Of a stretch of 64,000 nt of DNA, positions 1-7,210 are shown in pieces. Location: NCBI GenBank assembly GCA_019084245.1, contig JAHRFE010000028.1:248001-312000 (forward strand). Direction: 5' to 3'. Position 1 is the first letter of the stretch. Each line of letters opens with the position of its first letter. The notes beneath the pieces were generated by a model that searched no databases, was not told the origin of the DNA, and saw only the letters and a list, made by a program, of their open reading frames with translations. A program made the translations under genes and the position numbers. This DNA comes from Hoeflea sp. Its GTDB lineage: Bacteria; Pseudomonadota; Alphaproteobacteria; Rhizobiales; Rhizobiaceae.

Positions 1-144
1 CGGCTTCGGCGACGCATTGTCGGAAACGATGATCTCCAGATTCCGGTAGGTCTGCCCGACAATGTTGGCGAGTCTTCGCTTCAGCAATTCCGGCCGGTCA
101 TAGACCGGCACTCCGACACTTACCAGATGATCACCCTGCACCAT
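1..144 (-). CDS. Glycosyltransferase family 2, N-terminal fragment (cut by window edge)
   Basis: Only the first 48 codons lie in the window; the rest runs off its left end. The translation begins MVQGDHLVSVGVPVYDRPE and continues to IIVSDNAS, which is the start of a GT-A fold family 2 transferase: a beta strand with VGVPVYDRP, a helix, then the nucleotide-binding strand before a D-N pair. Such enzymes add one sugar from a nucleotide-sugar donor at the cytoplasmic face of the membrane. The ATG lies 3 bp after the stop of the methyltransferase gene, so the two are probably co-transcribed as the distal end of the glycan operon. Donor and acceptor cannot be told. Confidence 0.85.
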   Translation of the reverse strand, partial: MVQGDHLVSVGVPVYDRPELLKRRLANIVGQTYRNLEIIVSDNASPKP

Positions 145-147
145 GAC

Positions 148-870
148 TTACGCTTCGACTTTCCGCGCCCGCACGTGCCAGCCGAAGGTCAGGAACTCGC
201 TGGAATGGCGGTTGTCCCGCGGACCGTCCTGGCGGGCCTTGCGTTTCATCACGTACCGCGCCAGCTTGAACAGCATCGAGGACACGACACCCGCTTCACG
301 TCCCAGATATTTGCGGTTCATCCCCCTGGCGCGGACCAGTTCCTGCGCCATGAAATCGAAGTAACCGCCATTGGGCTCAAGCTCTTCAATCTCGAAGCCG
401 GCAGCAGGGAGATGGTGGCGATAGAAATACTCGCTGAACCCGGTGGCAAAATGATAGGGCGCAAAATGCGTGGCGGAAATGAAGGGGGCTGTCACGATGA
501 GATGTCCGCCATCGGCCACAAGCCGGGTCAGCTTCTTGAGGCTCGCGACCGGATCGGGCACGTGTTCGAGAACCTCGGTGCACAGGACGATGTCGTATTT
601 CACGTCCTCCGGAATATCGAGGATGTCGCAGACGACATCGATCTGGGAAAAATCCCATTCCCCCATGTGCAGGCCGCGTTGATTGCCGCCTCCGTCATAT
701 TCCGCGACGTCCTGCGCGGTGTAGCGCAGATGCTGGCAGAAGGGCTTGTACTGGCATTCGCCCGCGCCGACATCGAGAATTGTCAGGTTGTCGGCAAAGG
801 ACTTGAGCTGGTTTTCAAGCCATGCCCGTCGCGCCTCTTCGTTGTTCGGTTCTTTCATCTGCGGATCCAT
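148..870 (-). CDS. Class I SAM-dependent methyltransferase (glycan locus)
   Basis: A 240-residue Rossmann-fold methyltransferase of the Methyltransf_11 type. Motif I is ILDVGAGECQYKPF (about residues 32-45), the acidic residue after the next strand lies in AQDVAEYDG, and the post-motif strand VLCTEVLEHVPDP (about 95-107) is typical of small-molecule or glycan methyltransferases. Its place between a GT2 gene and the GT6-GT11 gene suggests methylation of a sugar in the surface polysaccharide, though the substrate is not visible. An 84-bp gap separates it from the upstream gene and contains a short inverted repeat. The start has no strong Shine-Dalgarno sequence; a second ATG lies four codons in. 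Confidence 0.85.
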   Translation of the reverse strand: MDPQMKEPNNEEARRAWLENQLKSFADNLTILDVGAGECQYKPFCQHLRYTAQDVAEYDGGGNQRGLHMGEWDFSQIDVVCDILDIPEDVKYDIVLCTEVLEHVPDPVASLKKLTRLVADGGHLIVTAPFISATHFAPYHFATGFSEYFYRHHLPAAGFEIEELEPNGGYFDFMAQELVRARGMNRKYLGREAGVVSSMLFKLARYVMKRKARQDGPRDNRHSSEFLTFGWHVRARKVEA

Positions 871-912
871 CGTTGGGGAGGTCAGCCCACAAGTTATTGG
901 CCTGGTCGGGCG

Positions 913-928
913 ATCTGTCCAGACAGAT
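913..928. repeat. Short perfect inverted repeat in the gap of the glycan operon
   Basis: ATCTGTC, two bases, then GACAGAT form a perfect 7-bp stem in the only sizeable gap (871-954) inside the glycan operon. There is no U-tract, so it is not a canonical terminator; it could be an RNA-stabilising hairpin or chance. Confidence 0.35.
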
Positions 929-954
929 GATAACCATCCGCCGGGATCGCGCCA

Positions 955-2547
955 CTAGGTGTTTTCAATTCTCCGCCAAGTGTCCGGCGTGATGTAATCG
1001 TTCGACAGGCCCGGATCCAGATACCAGGTCTTCGGGCCGATGACGATCTTGTCCGGCGACGGGTTGAGCCAGGCGCCCCACCAGGAGAAGGTGGAATTGG
1101 CGATGATATTGTGCCGGCAGGCCGCCATCAGCCGCAAGTCCTCATAGGGCACGTCCGGCCCGTTGATGGCCACGACAATCATTTCGCCCGGCAGATCCAG
1201 ATTGGCCTCGGCCCATTCCGGATCGTCGGAAAAGACAAAGAACCTCGGCGTCCCTTCCACTGCGTCCAGGATCGATTGCGCCGCCTTGGCGTAATAGTCC
1301 TTTCCGCAGACGGCGTAAATTCCACGGGTCGTCTCGCTGGTGAGATAATCGCCGCGGCGGACATGCACCGACACCGAGAGGCACGCTTCAATCCGCGCCT
1401 TCATCTCAAGGTTTTCAGCACTTGGCGGCGTCGCCACCGTCAGATCCTCGCGGATCTGCCGGGCTGTGTCCGAAAAATAGCGCTCGGACTGCCAGTAGCC
1501 CCTGAGTTCCGATCCCCGCTTCGCCCGCAGGACGCGCGGATCAAACTGGTTGCGCGATTCGCGGATGAACCGCCCGTCGAGCTTGGCGAGGGTGCGCCAG
1601 GCCAGCCGCTTGAACTTTCGCTCGCGGGGCGGGCAAAGCTCCTTGGGGCCGCCGACCCGGGCGTCGATGTTGAAATGACCCAGTTCATAGGGATGGCCCA
1701 TCTTCTCGAGCGAGCGCGTGTCAAGCACCACCTTGGCGCCTGAGCGCAGCGCCGCCGCTCGCGCGGTCGCATACTGGAACATCTGATTGCCCATGCGGCC
1801 CAGCAGTTCGATCACGATGGTGTCCTCGGGCGCGCGCCAGCGCCGTGTCTTGCGCATGGCCAGCGCGCCGCCGAACTTGGCCTTGTCGCGGATCAGGATT
1901 TTCTGCCGGAACGGCAGCGGCCAGCCCTCGGGGAAGCAATAGCCCGGATCGAGCAGCTTGTGGGGATGATCTAGAATGTAGCGGTTGAGATGGGACTCGT
2001 CGTGCCAGAGGGCCATGATTCCGGCCTTCTTGTCCGCCTCGACGGCCTGGCGCATTGTCTCGATGAAGGCCAGGTAGGTGTCGCGCGGCCCGCCATTGAC
2101 GCCGCCGGCCACATAGTGCTTGCCTTCGCCTGCCGGGACAAAGGCCCTTGAGCGGGGGCTGCGTTCATAGGGCAGTTCGGCAACGGCCCGTTCGTAATGG
2201 CCGGGATGGCGCACAACGAGAATTTCACCGGGGCCTGCCAGAATCTCCTCGCCAATGCGATCGACGATCTGGCAATTGGCGTTGAAGAAGAAGACATGGT
2301 CGAACTCGGCGAGCTGGGCGCGGACCTTTGTGAACACGGTGAACCGGTCGAGCGTGTTGCCCGGCCAGCCGAGATTGTCCTGGTGAACAATGACGGCGCC
2401 ACGGTACTCCCGGTCAAGCGGCGCATCGGTGAAGACGAAGTAGGTCTTGTCATGGCCGGGCAGGAAGTGCCTTTCGCTGGATGCGTGGAAGCCTTCGAAA
2501 AAGACCCGGTAGCTCCCGGTGCAGATGTAGAGAATGGCGATCTTCAC
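955..2547 (-). CDS. Two-domain glycosyltransferase: GT6 (ABO-type) fused to GT11 (alpha-1,2-fucosyltransferase)
   Basis: This 530-residue protein carries two transferase domains. Residues about 1-230 match family GT6, the family of the human A/B blood-group transferases: FFFNANC at 86-92 has NAN in place of the animal DxD, as in known bacterial GT6 enzymes; RHPGHY (113-118), PYERSPRSRAF and ALWHDESHLNRY (179-190) are GT6 signatures. Residues about 241-530 match GT11: GRMGNQMFQYA (250-260), HVRRGDY (395-401, the GDP-fucose binding motif) and NSTFSWWGAWL (484-494). GT11 makes Fuc-alpha-1,2-Gal (the H determinant), the usual acceptor of A/B GT6 enzymes, so one polypeptide could build an A- or B-like epitope. 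The GTG start at 2547 overlaps the previous stop as GTGA; an open frame continues upstream to 2898 but only antisense-like sequence lies there. Donor of the GT6 half (UDP-Gal or UDP-GalNAc) is not decidable. Confidence 0.9.
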   Translation of the reverse strand: MKIAILYICTGSYRVFFEGFHASSERHFLPGHDKTYFVFTDAPLDREYRGAVIVHQDNLGWPGNTLDRFTVFTKVRAQLAEFDHVFFFNANCQIVDRIGEEILAGPGEILVVRHPGHYERAVAELPYERSPRSRAFVPAGEGKHYVAGGVNGGPRDTYLAFIETMRQAVEADKKAGIMALWHDESHLNRYILDHPHKLLDPGYCFPEGWPLPFRQKILIRDKAKFGGALAMRKTRRWRAPEDTIVIELLGRMGNQMFQYATARAAALRSGAKVVLDTRSLEKMGHPYELGHFNIDARVGGPKELCPPRERKFKRLAWRTLAKLDGRFIRESRNQFDPRVLRAKRGSELRGYWQSERYFSDTARQIREDLTVATPPSAENLEMKARIEACLSVSVHVRRGDYLTSETTRGIYAVCGKDYYAKAAQSILDAVEGTPRFFVFSDDPEWAEANLDLPGEMIVVAINGPDVPYEDLRLMAACRHNIIANSTFSWWGAWLNPSPDKIVIGPKTWYLDPGLSNDYITPDTWRRIENT

Positions 2548-3407
2548 GAATTGCCTGCCTTTCCGGCGGCCACGAAGCGAACGCCATCGATCTCGACCGG
2601 CACCTTGCGAAAACGCCTGCGGGTCAGGGTATTGGTCAGCAGCCGCTGCGCCACGCTGCCAAGCTTGCGCAGCGGTTCGAGCACCCGGCGCTCGAAACCC
2701 CTGGGCTTGGCCGACCGGCCGCCCTCTGGATGATACAGGCGCGGCGCAGCGTTGACGACGCTTTCGACGCCCGAATGCCTGTCGCTCGCGGTCACCAGAT
2801 AGTCCTGGACGCAGATCGCCGGCTCCAGCTGCCAGATCGACAGATGTCCGGCGATGCCGAGCCTGGGATTGAACATCAGCTGATCCACCGGGTCGCATGC
2901 AGCCGATGTCAGATTGAGCAGCTTCTGCGCGCCGCGGCGCGAGACAAAATAGCCGGCGGTCCCGCCATGGGCGGAGAGAAGCCGGAACAGGCCATGGCCG
3001 AAGGCCGAGGCGGCCGGCCGCTTGTCCATCAGCACGCGCTGAAACACCGTTTCGGCCTTGACTAGGTCCGCGTCCCCGGGCAGCCAGTCCGAAGACTGCA
3101 GGAACTCGGCGGCGTTGCTGGCGAAATGGATGTCATCCTCGCAGACGAAGGCCCAGTCCTGCGCTTGCGCCACGACCATTTCCCACAGGCGCACATGGCT
3201 CAGGAAACAGCCGATCTCGCCATAGCCCACGCCATATTCGCCCGATGTGCGCGGCCCCATCGCGGCGACGAGATCCTCCGGCAAGGCGCGGCCGTCGACG
3301 GCGGCGACGCGGACCGGTTCGATGCCGACACGGGCACATTCGGCGCGAAAACTCGCGTTCCGCTCGGGCGAGCGGTCAAGATTGATGTAGTAGCAGGGAA
3401 TCGTCAT
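2544..3407 (-). CDS. Glycosyltransferase family 25 (LPS-type beta-galactosyltransferase family)
   Basis: A 287-residue GT25 protein. The N-terminus CYYINLDRSPERNASF, the VAAVDGRAL segment and GEIGCFLSHVRLW followed by WAFVCEDDIHF (acidic metal-site motif EDD) are the defining GT25 blocks. Members transfer galactose or glucose during LPS core or capsule assembly on the cytoplasmic side of the inner membrane. It sits downstream of galE, which would supply UDP-galactose, and its stop overlaps the GTG of the GT6-GT11 gene. A second GT25 protein (4580-5350) shares the motifs but is otherwise divergent. The ATG is preceded by two direct copies of an 11-bp segment that contains AGGA. Confidence 0.88.
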   Translation of the reverse strand: MTIPCYYINLDRSPERNASFRAECARVGIEPVRVAAVDGRALPEDLVAAMGPRTSGEYGVGYGEIGCFLSHVRLWEMVVAQAQDWAFVCEDDIHFASNAAEFLQSSDWLPGDADLVKAETVFQRVLMDKRPAASAFGHGLFRLLSAHGGTAGYFVSRRGAQKLLNLTSAACDPVDQLMFNPRLGIAGHLSIWQLEPAICVQDYLVTASDRHSGVESVVNAAPRLYHPEGGRSAKPRGFERRVLEPLRKLGSVAQRLLTNTLTRRRFRKVPVEIDGVRFVAAGKAGNS

Positions 3408-3408
3408 G

Positions 3409-3432
3409 TCCTGGTCTTGATCCTGGTCTTGT
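3409..3432. repeat. 11-12 bp direct repeat containing the ribosome-binding site of the GT25 gene
   Basis: TCCTGGTCTTGA (3409-3420) is followed at once by TCCTGGTCTTGT (3421-3432). On the coding (minus) strand each copy reads CAAGACCAGGA, so the Shine-Dalgarno-like AGGA is duplicated, one copy 1 nt and the other about 13 nt from the ATG at 3407. It may be a slippage duplication that changes translation strength. Confidence 0.5.
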
Positions 3433-3578
3433 GCCCGGCCTTGAACCCTGTCGGCGGCCGGCCCGCGGAGAAGGATGGCCCGCCCGCGCCCTTCACACCT
3501 GTCTCAGGCGTTCATGCAGAATATCGGCGTCGAAGGCAAGCCGGTTGACCGCGGCAGGTTTGCCCGGCCTGCCGCCAC

Positions 3579-4583
3579 TCAGCCGTCCGGCTGGCCACCG
3601 GTCCGGTTGCCCAGTCTGCGTTCCCATTCAAGCGCATGGCGGATGATGGTTTCGAGATCGTCAAGTTCCGGCATCCATCCGAAGGCTTCGCGCGCAAATG
3701 TCGAATCGGCCACGATCATGGCGGCGTCGCCGGCCCGGCGCGGGGCCTGCGTCACCCTGAAATCCACGCCGGACACGGCCTTGACGGCGTCGACCACCTG
3801 GCGGACGGAATAGCCGCTGCCATAGCCGCAATTGGCCGCGACCGAGGGGCCGCCGGCCCTCAGATAGGCGAGCGCGCAATAATGCGCGTTGGCAAGATCG
3901 GTGACGTGGATGTAGTCGCGCACGCAGGTGCCGTCCGGCGTGTCGAAATCATCGCCGAAGATCTGCAGCCCGTCGCGTTTTCCCGTGGCGGCTTCGGCGG
4001 CGATCTTGATGAGGTGGGTCGACTGGCGCGAGGACTGGCCGGCGCGCATCTTCGGATCGGCGCCCGCGACGTTGAAATAGCGCAAGGCGGCGTAGCGAAA
4101 GCCGGGATTGACCGCCGCCACGTCGCGCAGCATCCATTCGGTCATCAGCTTGGAGGTTCCGTAGGGCGATTCGGGGGCAAAGGGCGCCGATTCCGTCACC
4201 GGTTCGAGCCCCGGCGCGCCGTAGACAGCGGCCGAGGAGGAGAAGATGAAGCTCTCCACCTTCGCGTCGAGTGCGCGCTGGATCAGGACCCGCGATTTGC
4301 AGGTGTTCTCGGAATAGTAATCCAGCGGCGCCTCCACCGATTCTGACACGATGATCAGCCCGGCAAAGTGAATGATGGCATCGATCGCGTGAGTGGCGAA
4401 GATGGCGTCGAGCGCATCGGCGTCGGCAATGTCGGCCTTGTAGAACCTGGCCTGCCCCGGCACCGCCCATTCATTGCCGGTCGACAGATTGTCGACGACC
4501 ACCACATCCTCGCCCTGCTCCAGAAGCGTGAGGACCATGTGGCTGCCGATGTAACCGGCGCCGCCGGTGACAAGCACGCTCAT
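3579..4583 (-). CDS. galE: UDP-glucose 4-epimerase
   Basis: A 334-residue extended SDR. It starts MSVLVTGGAGYIGSHM, the NAD-binding GxxGxxG motif; it has the catalytic SSSAAVYG serine block, the YGTSK Tyr-Lys pair and the GalE-specific YFNVAGADP segment. It interconverts UDP-glucose and UDP-galactose (and perhaps the GlcNAc pair) in the cytoplasm. It lies between two GT25 genes and its ATG overlaps the stop of the upstream GT25 as ATGA, so it most likely supplies UDP-Gal to this glycan locus; in rhizobia the same enzyme (exoB) also serves exopolysaccharide and LPS synthesis. Confidence 0.95.
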   Translation of the reverse strand: MSVLVTGGAGYIGSHMVLTLLEQGEDVVVVDNLSTGNEWAVPGQARFYKADIADADALDAIFATHAIDAIIHFAGLIIVSESVEAPLDYYSENTCKSRVLIQRALDAKVESFIFSSSAAVYGAPGLEPVTESAPFAPESPYGTSKLMTEWMLRDVAAVNPGFRYAALRYFNVAGADPKMRAGQSSRQSTHLIKIAAEAATGKRDGLQIFGDDFDTPDGTCVRDYIHVTDLANAHYCALAYLRAGGPSVAANCGYGSGYSVRQVVDAVKAVSGVDFRVTQAPRRAGDAAMIVADSTFAREAFGWMPELDDLETIIRHALEWERRLGNRTGGQPDG

Positions 4584-5350
4584 CGGTCAACTCCGCCCGG
4601 TGCGACCGGCCTGTTGGACCGGGCGCGGATGCGGCTGCGATAGAGGAACCGCCTGATCTCGCGGACGAGCGTTTTCGACATTGTTTTCCCGGTCTTGACA
4701 GAAATCGTGCTGCCGCCCGCCTCGACGGTCCGGTCGCTCAGTCCCGATGGCACGGCGCAGCTCAGGGGAACGCCGGTGACCCAGCTCATCTGCAACAGCG
4801 TGTCGACCGGACGGTCAAAGCGCTCGGTGATCTCCAGCAGATGGCAGGCATGGGCCGCGCTGACGAGTTGGCCAGAGGTGCGCAGCATTCCCACCCGCGG
4901 CCGCACAATGCTCGCTCCGTCGCGGCTTGCCAGCGTTTCCGCCCCGCCCTTCACCGGCCGGACCTGGAACTGGATGTAGCCAGCCCGATCGATGATGTCG
5001 GCGGAAAGCTGCAGGGCCCTGGAAAAAATCTCCGGGTCGATCTCGACATCGTCCTCGATCACCAGGCCGGCCCTGAGGCCGCGATCGACGATCATCCGCC
5101 AGGCCTTGCGGTGGCTCAGGAAACAGCCGATCTCGCCGACGGTCATCTCGAAGGGATAGGGCGGCGCATGCAGGCTGCGGCGCGAGCGGACCGCATCAAT
5201 CTCCGCCTCGGACAGCGCCCGGCCATCCACCGCATCGATCACCTCGACGGGAAGCGGACAGGCGGCGCGAATGCGCTCGACCTGCGGCCGCCGCGCCTGG
5301 GCGCGGGCCAGATGGATGATGAAGGTCTGGATGTCGCCCGGTTCGTTCAT
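4580..5350 (-). CDS. Glycosyltransferase family 25
   Basis: A 256-residue GT25 protein and the first visible gene of the glycan operon. It shows FIIHLARAQARRPQVERI near the N-terminus, IDAVDGRALSEAEI, then VGEIGCFLSHRKAWRMIV and LVIEDDVEIDPEI, the same ordered blocks as the second GT25 (2544-3407). Its C-terminus is basic (RRFLYRSRIRARSNRP), as in other GT25 proteins. It probably transfers a hexose to a lipid-linked or LPS-core acceptor. Four bases overlap with galE imply translational coupling. The 136 bp between it and the LpoA-like gene hold no gene that I can see. Confidence 0.87.
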   Translation of the reverse strand: MNEPGDIQTFIIHLARAQARRPQVERIRAACPLPVEVIDAVDGRALSEAEIDAVRSRRSLHAPPYPFEMTVGEIGCFLSHRKAWRMIVDRGLRAGLVIEDDVEIDPEIFSRALQLSADIIDRAGYIQFQVRPVKGGAETLASRDGASIVRPRVGMLRTSGQLVSAAHACHLLEITERFDRPVDTLLQMSWVTGVPLSCAVPSGLSDRTVEAGGSTISVKTGKTMSKTLVREIRRFLYRSRIRARSNRPVAPGGVDR

Positions 5351-5486
5351 GCCACGCCTGCCATTGCCTCCGCCACCCGATCACACCTCCGCGTCGGGTC
5401 GACCACTTCTAGACGACCGGCTTTGCGGCCCGCAAGGGGCAAAGCAGCCTCTTCCGGCTCTGCGCACGGGTCCGGCTGCAGGGGTG

Positions 5487-6488
5487 TCAGAACCCTTCGC
5501 CCTCTTCCTGGATGACCTTGAGGCTGCCGTTCTCGATGCGATGCACCACCATGCGCCGCTCGATCCTCCCGTCGGGGCGGAACCGGAACAGGCCGGTTGC
5601 GGCGCGAAACCCCTGGCTCGAGGTCAGGTTTTCGACCGTGATCGCATCCGGGCCGGCCGAGCGCACCAGCCCGGCAGCAATGGCGATCGAATCATAGCCG
5701 ATCGCCGCGTCGTAGCTCGGGCTCCGGCCGAACTTGGCCCTGAAGCGGTCGGCAATGACGCCCACATCGGCGGTCGACGGGATCGCCACCATCAGGCCTT
5801 GCGCCGAGGGCCGCTTGTAGATTTCTTCCGGGATCAGCGATGTGGCGATGGCGGTGGCGATCGACTGGCCGAATTCGCCGGCCGCCAGGATGTCGATCAC
5901 CTGGCCGATCGCCTCGCCGCCACCGAGCAGCACGATGGTGTTGGCCTTGGCGAAGACCGCGGTTCCCTTGGCAAAGGCCGCGCTCAGATCCTTGCCGCTG
6001 GGCGGATAGGGCACGAAGCCGATGGTGGCGCCGCCCTTGAGCTGGATTCCTTCCCGGAGCCGGATCAGGTTTTCGGCTGGAAATCCCGCCTCGTGGACGA
6101 CGACGATGTTCTTCTGGTTGGCCGCGACCGCGACGCCGACGCCTTCGAGCGCGCTGTCGATGGCGTCGCCGTAGAGCGGCCAGATGTTGGAGCCGCCGGC
6201 CGAATTGTTGGGCACCAGCGCCAGGATCGGCGGACGCGGCTGGCTGGTCGAGGAAATGATGCGCGACACTTCCGCATTCGTCGCCGGCCCGATGATCAGT
6301 TTCGTGCCGTCGGCGCTTGCGGCCTGGACCCGGCTGACGACCTCTGCGGACCCCGAGCTGGAGGCCTTGAAATCGATCCGAAGCTGGCCTGCGCCGAGAT
6401 CATCGAGCGCCAGCTTCGCCCCGTCGGCGATATCGGCGGCCTTCTTCCTCAGCGCCGCATCCGTGGGCAACAGCATGGCGATGGCCAC
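5487..6488 (-). CDS. Penicillin-binding protein activator (LpoA/LivK-type periplasmic fold), 5'-truncated
   Basis: The 333-residue product has the type 1 periplasmic-binding fold of alphaproteobacterial LpoA-like lipoproteins: VAIAMLLPTDAALRKKAAD, LIIGPATNAEVSRI, and YDAAIGYDSIAIAAGLVRS near the C-terminus. Relatives have a lipoprotein signal peptide ending in a Cys-Gln pair. Here the same frame is open upstream of the GTG at 6488 through a C-Q-A-S-N-L-G segment but meets an in-frame TAG (6615-6617) with no start codon suited to a signal peptide. The 5' end with the lipobox is therefore missing, and beyond about 6600 foreign-looking sequence begins. Any product from the GTG would stay in the cytoplasm, so the gene is probably inactive. 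Confidence 0.8.
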   Translation of the reverse strand: MAIAMLLPTDAALRKKAADIADGAKLALDDLGAGQLRIDFKASSSGSAEVVSRVQAASADGTKLIIGPATNAEVSRIISSTSQPRPPILALVPNNSAGGSNIWPLYGDAIDSALEGVGVAVAANQKNIVVVHEAGFPAENLIRLREGIQLKGGATIGFVPYPPSGKDLSAAFAKGTAVFAKANTIVLLGGGEAIGQVIDILAAGEFGQSIATAIATSLIPEEIYKRPSAQGLMVAIPSTADVGVIADRFRAKFGRSPSYDAAIGYDSIAIAAGLVRSAGPDAITVENLTSSQGFRAATGLFRFRPDGRIERRMVVHRIENGSLKVIQEEGEGF

Positions 6489-6722
6489 CGGCCCGCTGCC
6501 ATAGGTCGAACTGGAAACAGGCGAGATGCTGGAGCCCGCGGTATCCAGCCCCTCGCCGAGGTTGGACGCCTGGCAGCTCCCATAGGCGCGGCAACAGGAA
6601 CTTGCAGAAGCGCTCTATTGCTTCGGCGGGAGCGCCGAAACTTTCAAACGAATGATGGTCGGGAAGTGTGCTTGAAGTTCCATATCGATGTGTTGAAACG
6701 GGGCAGGCAGGCGGCAGGCGCC

Positions 6723-7151
6723 ACCAGTTTCTCGGTGGTGTTGCGCGGCTATGGCGGCGATGCGCTCGTTGAGGAACTGCTCACCGGACTGGGCTGGTCC
6801 CGCCTGTCGATCCTGTTGCTGGTCTTGGCGACGGTTTTCGCGCTCGGTTTCGTGCTCGACTGGATGGAAATCATCCTGATTGTCGCGCCCTTGACCGTGC
6901 CGGTCATCGTCTCGCTGGGATATGATCCGGTCTGGGTCGCGATCCTGCTAGCAATCTGCCTGCAGACCTCGTTCCAGACGCCCCCGGTGGGCATGGCGCT
7001 GTTCTATGTGAAAAGCGTTGCGCCGGCCGATGTGACAACCCGTCAGATCTACCGCGGCATCATGCCCTTCGCGCTTCTGCAGCTAACCGGACTGCTGGCA
7101 GTCGGACTGTTCCCCCAGATTGCTCTTTGGTTACCGAGAATCGCCTATTAG
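6723..7151 (+). pseudogene. C-terminal fragment of a TRAP transporter large permease (DctM/DctQM type)
   Basis: The plus-strand frame encodes FSVVLRGYGGDALVEELLTGL followed by hydrophobic helices (LLLVLATVFALGFVLDW, IILIVAPLTVPVIVSL, VWVAILLAICLQTSF), the motif TPPVGMALFYVKSVAP, and a final helix ending LWLPRIAY then stop. This is the last 140 or so residues of a TRAP large membrane subunit of about 430 residues. No start codon or N-terminal two thirds precede it, and no TRAP small or binding subunit is near. It is a remnant left at the same junction that cut the LpoA-like gene. Confidence 0.85.
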
Positions 7152-7210
7152 CCACCTGCTGGAGAAGGCAACTCTATGGTCTCTTGAGAAATAGTCAGGT
7201 CCGAAAGCGG

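Noticed and set aside
2548-2898. A 117-codon N-terminal extension of the GT6-GT11 protein.
   Set aside because: It lies within the upstream GT25 gene in another frame, and GT6 similarity begins exactly at the GTG at 2547, which overlaps the preceding stop.
5271-7151. A 626-codon plus-strand open frame spanning the GT25/LpoA-like region and the TRAP fragment.
   Set aside because: Only its last 142 codons resemble a protein (TRAP permease); the rest is the antisense shadow of genes on the minus strand.
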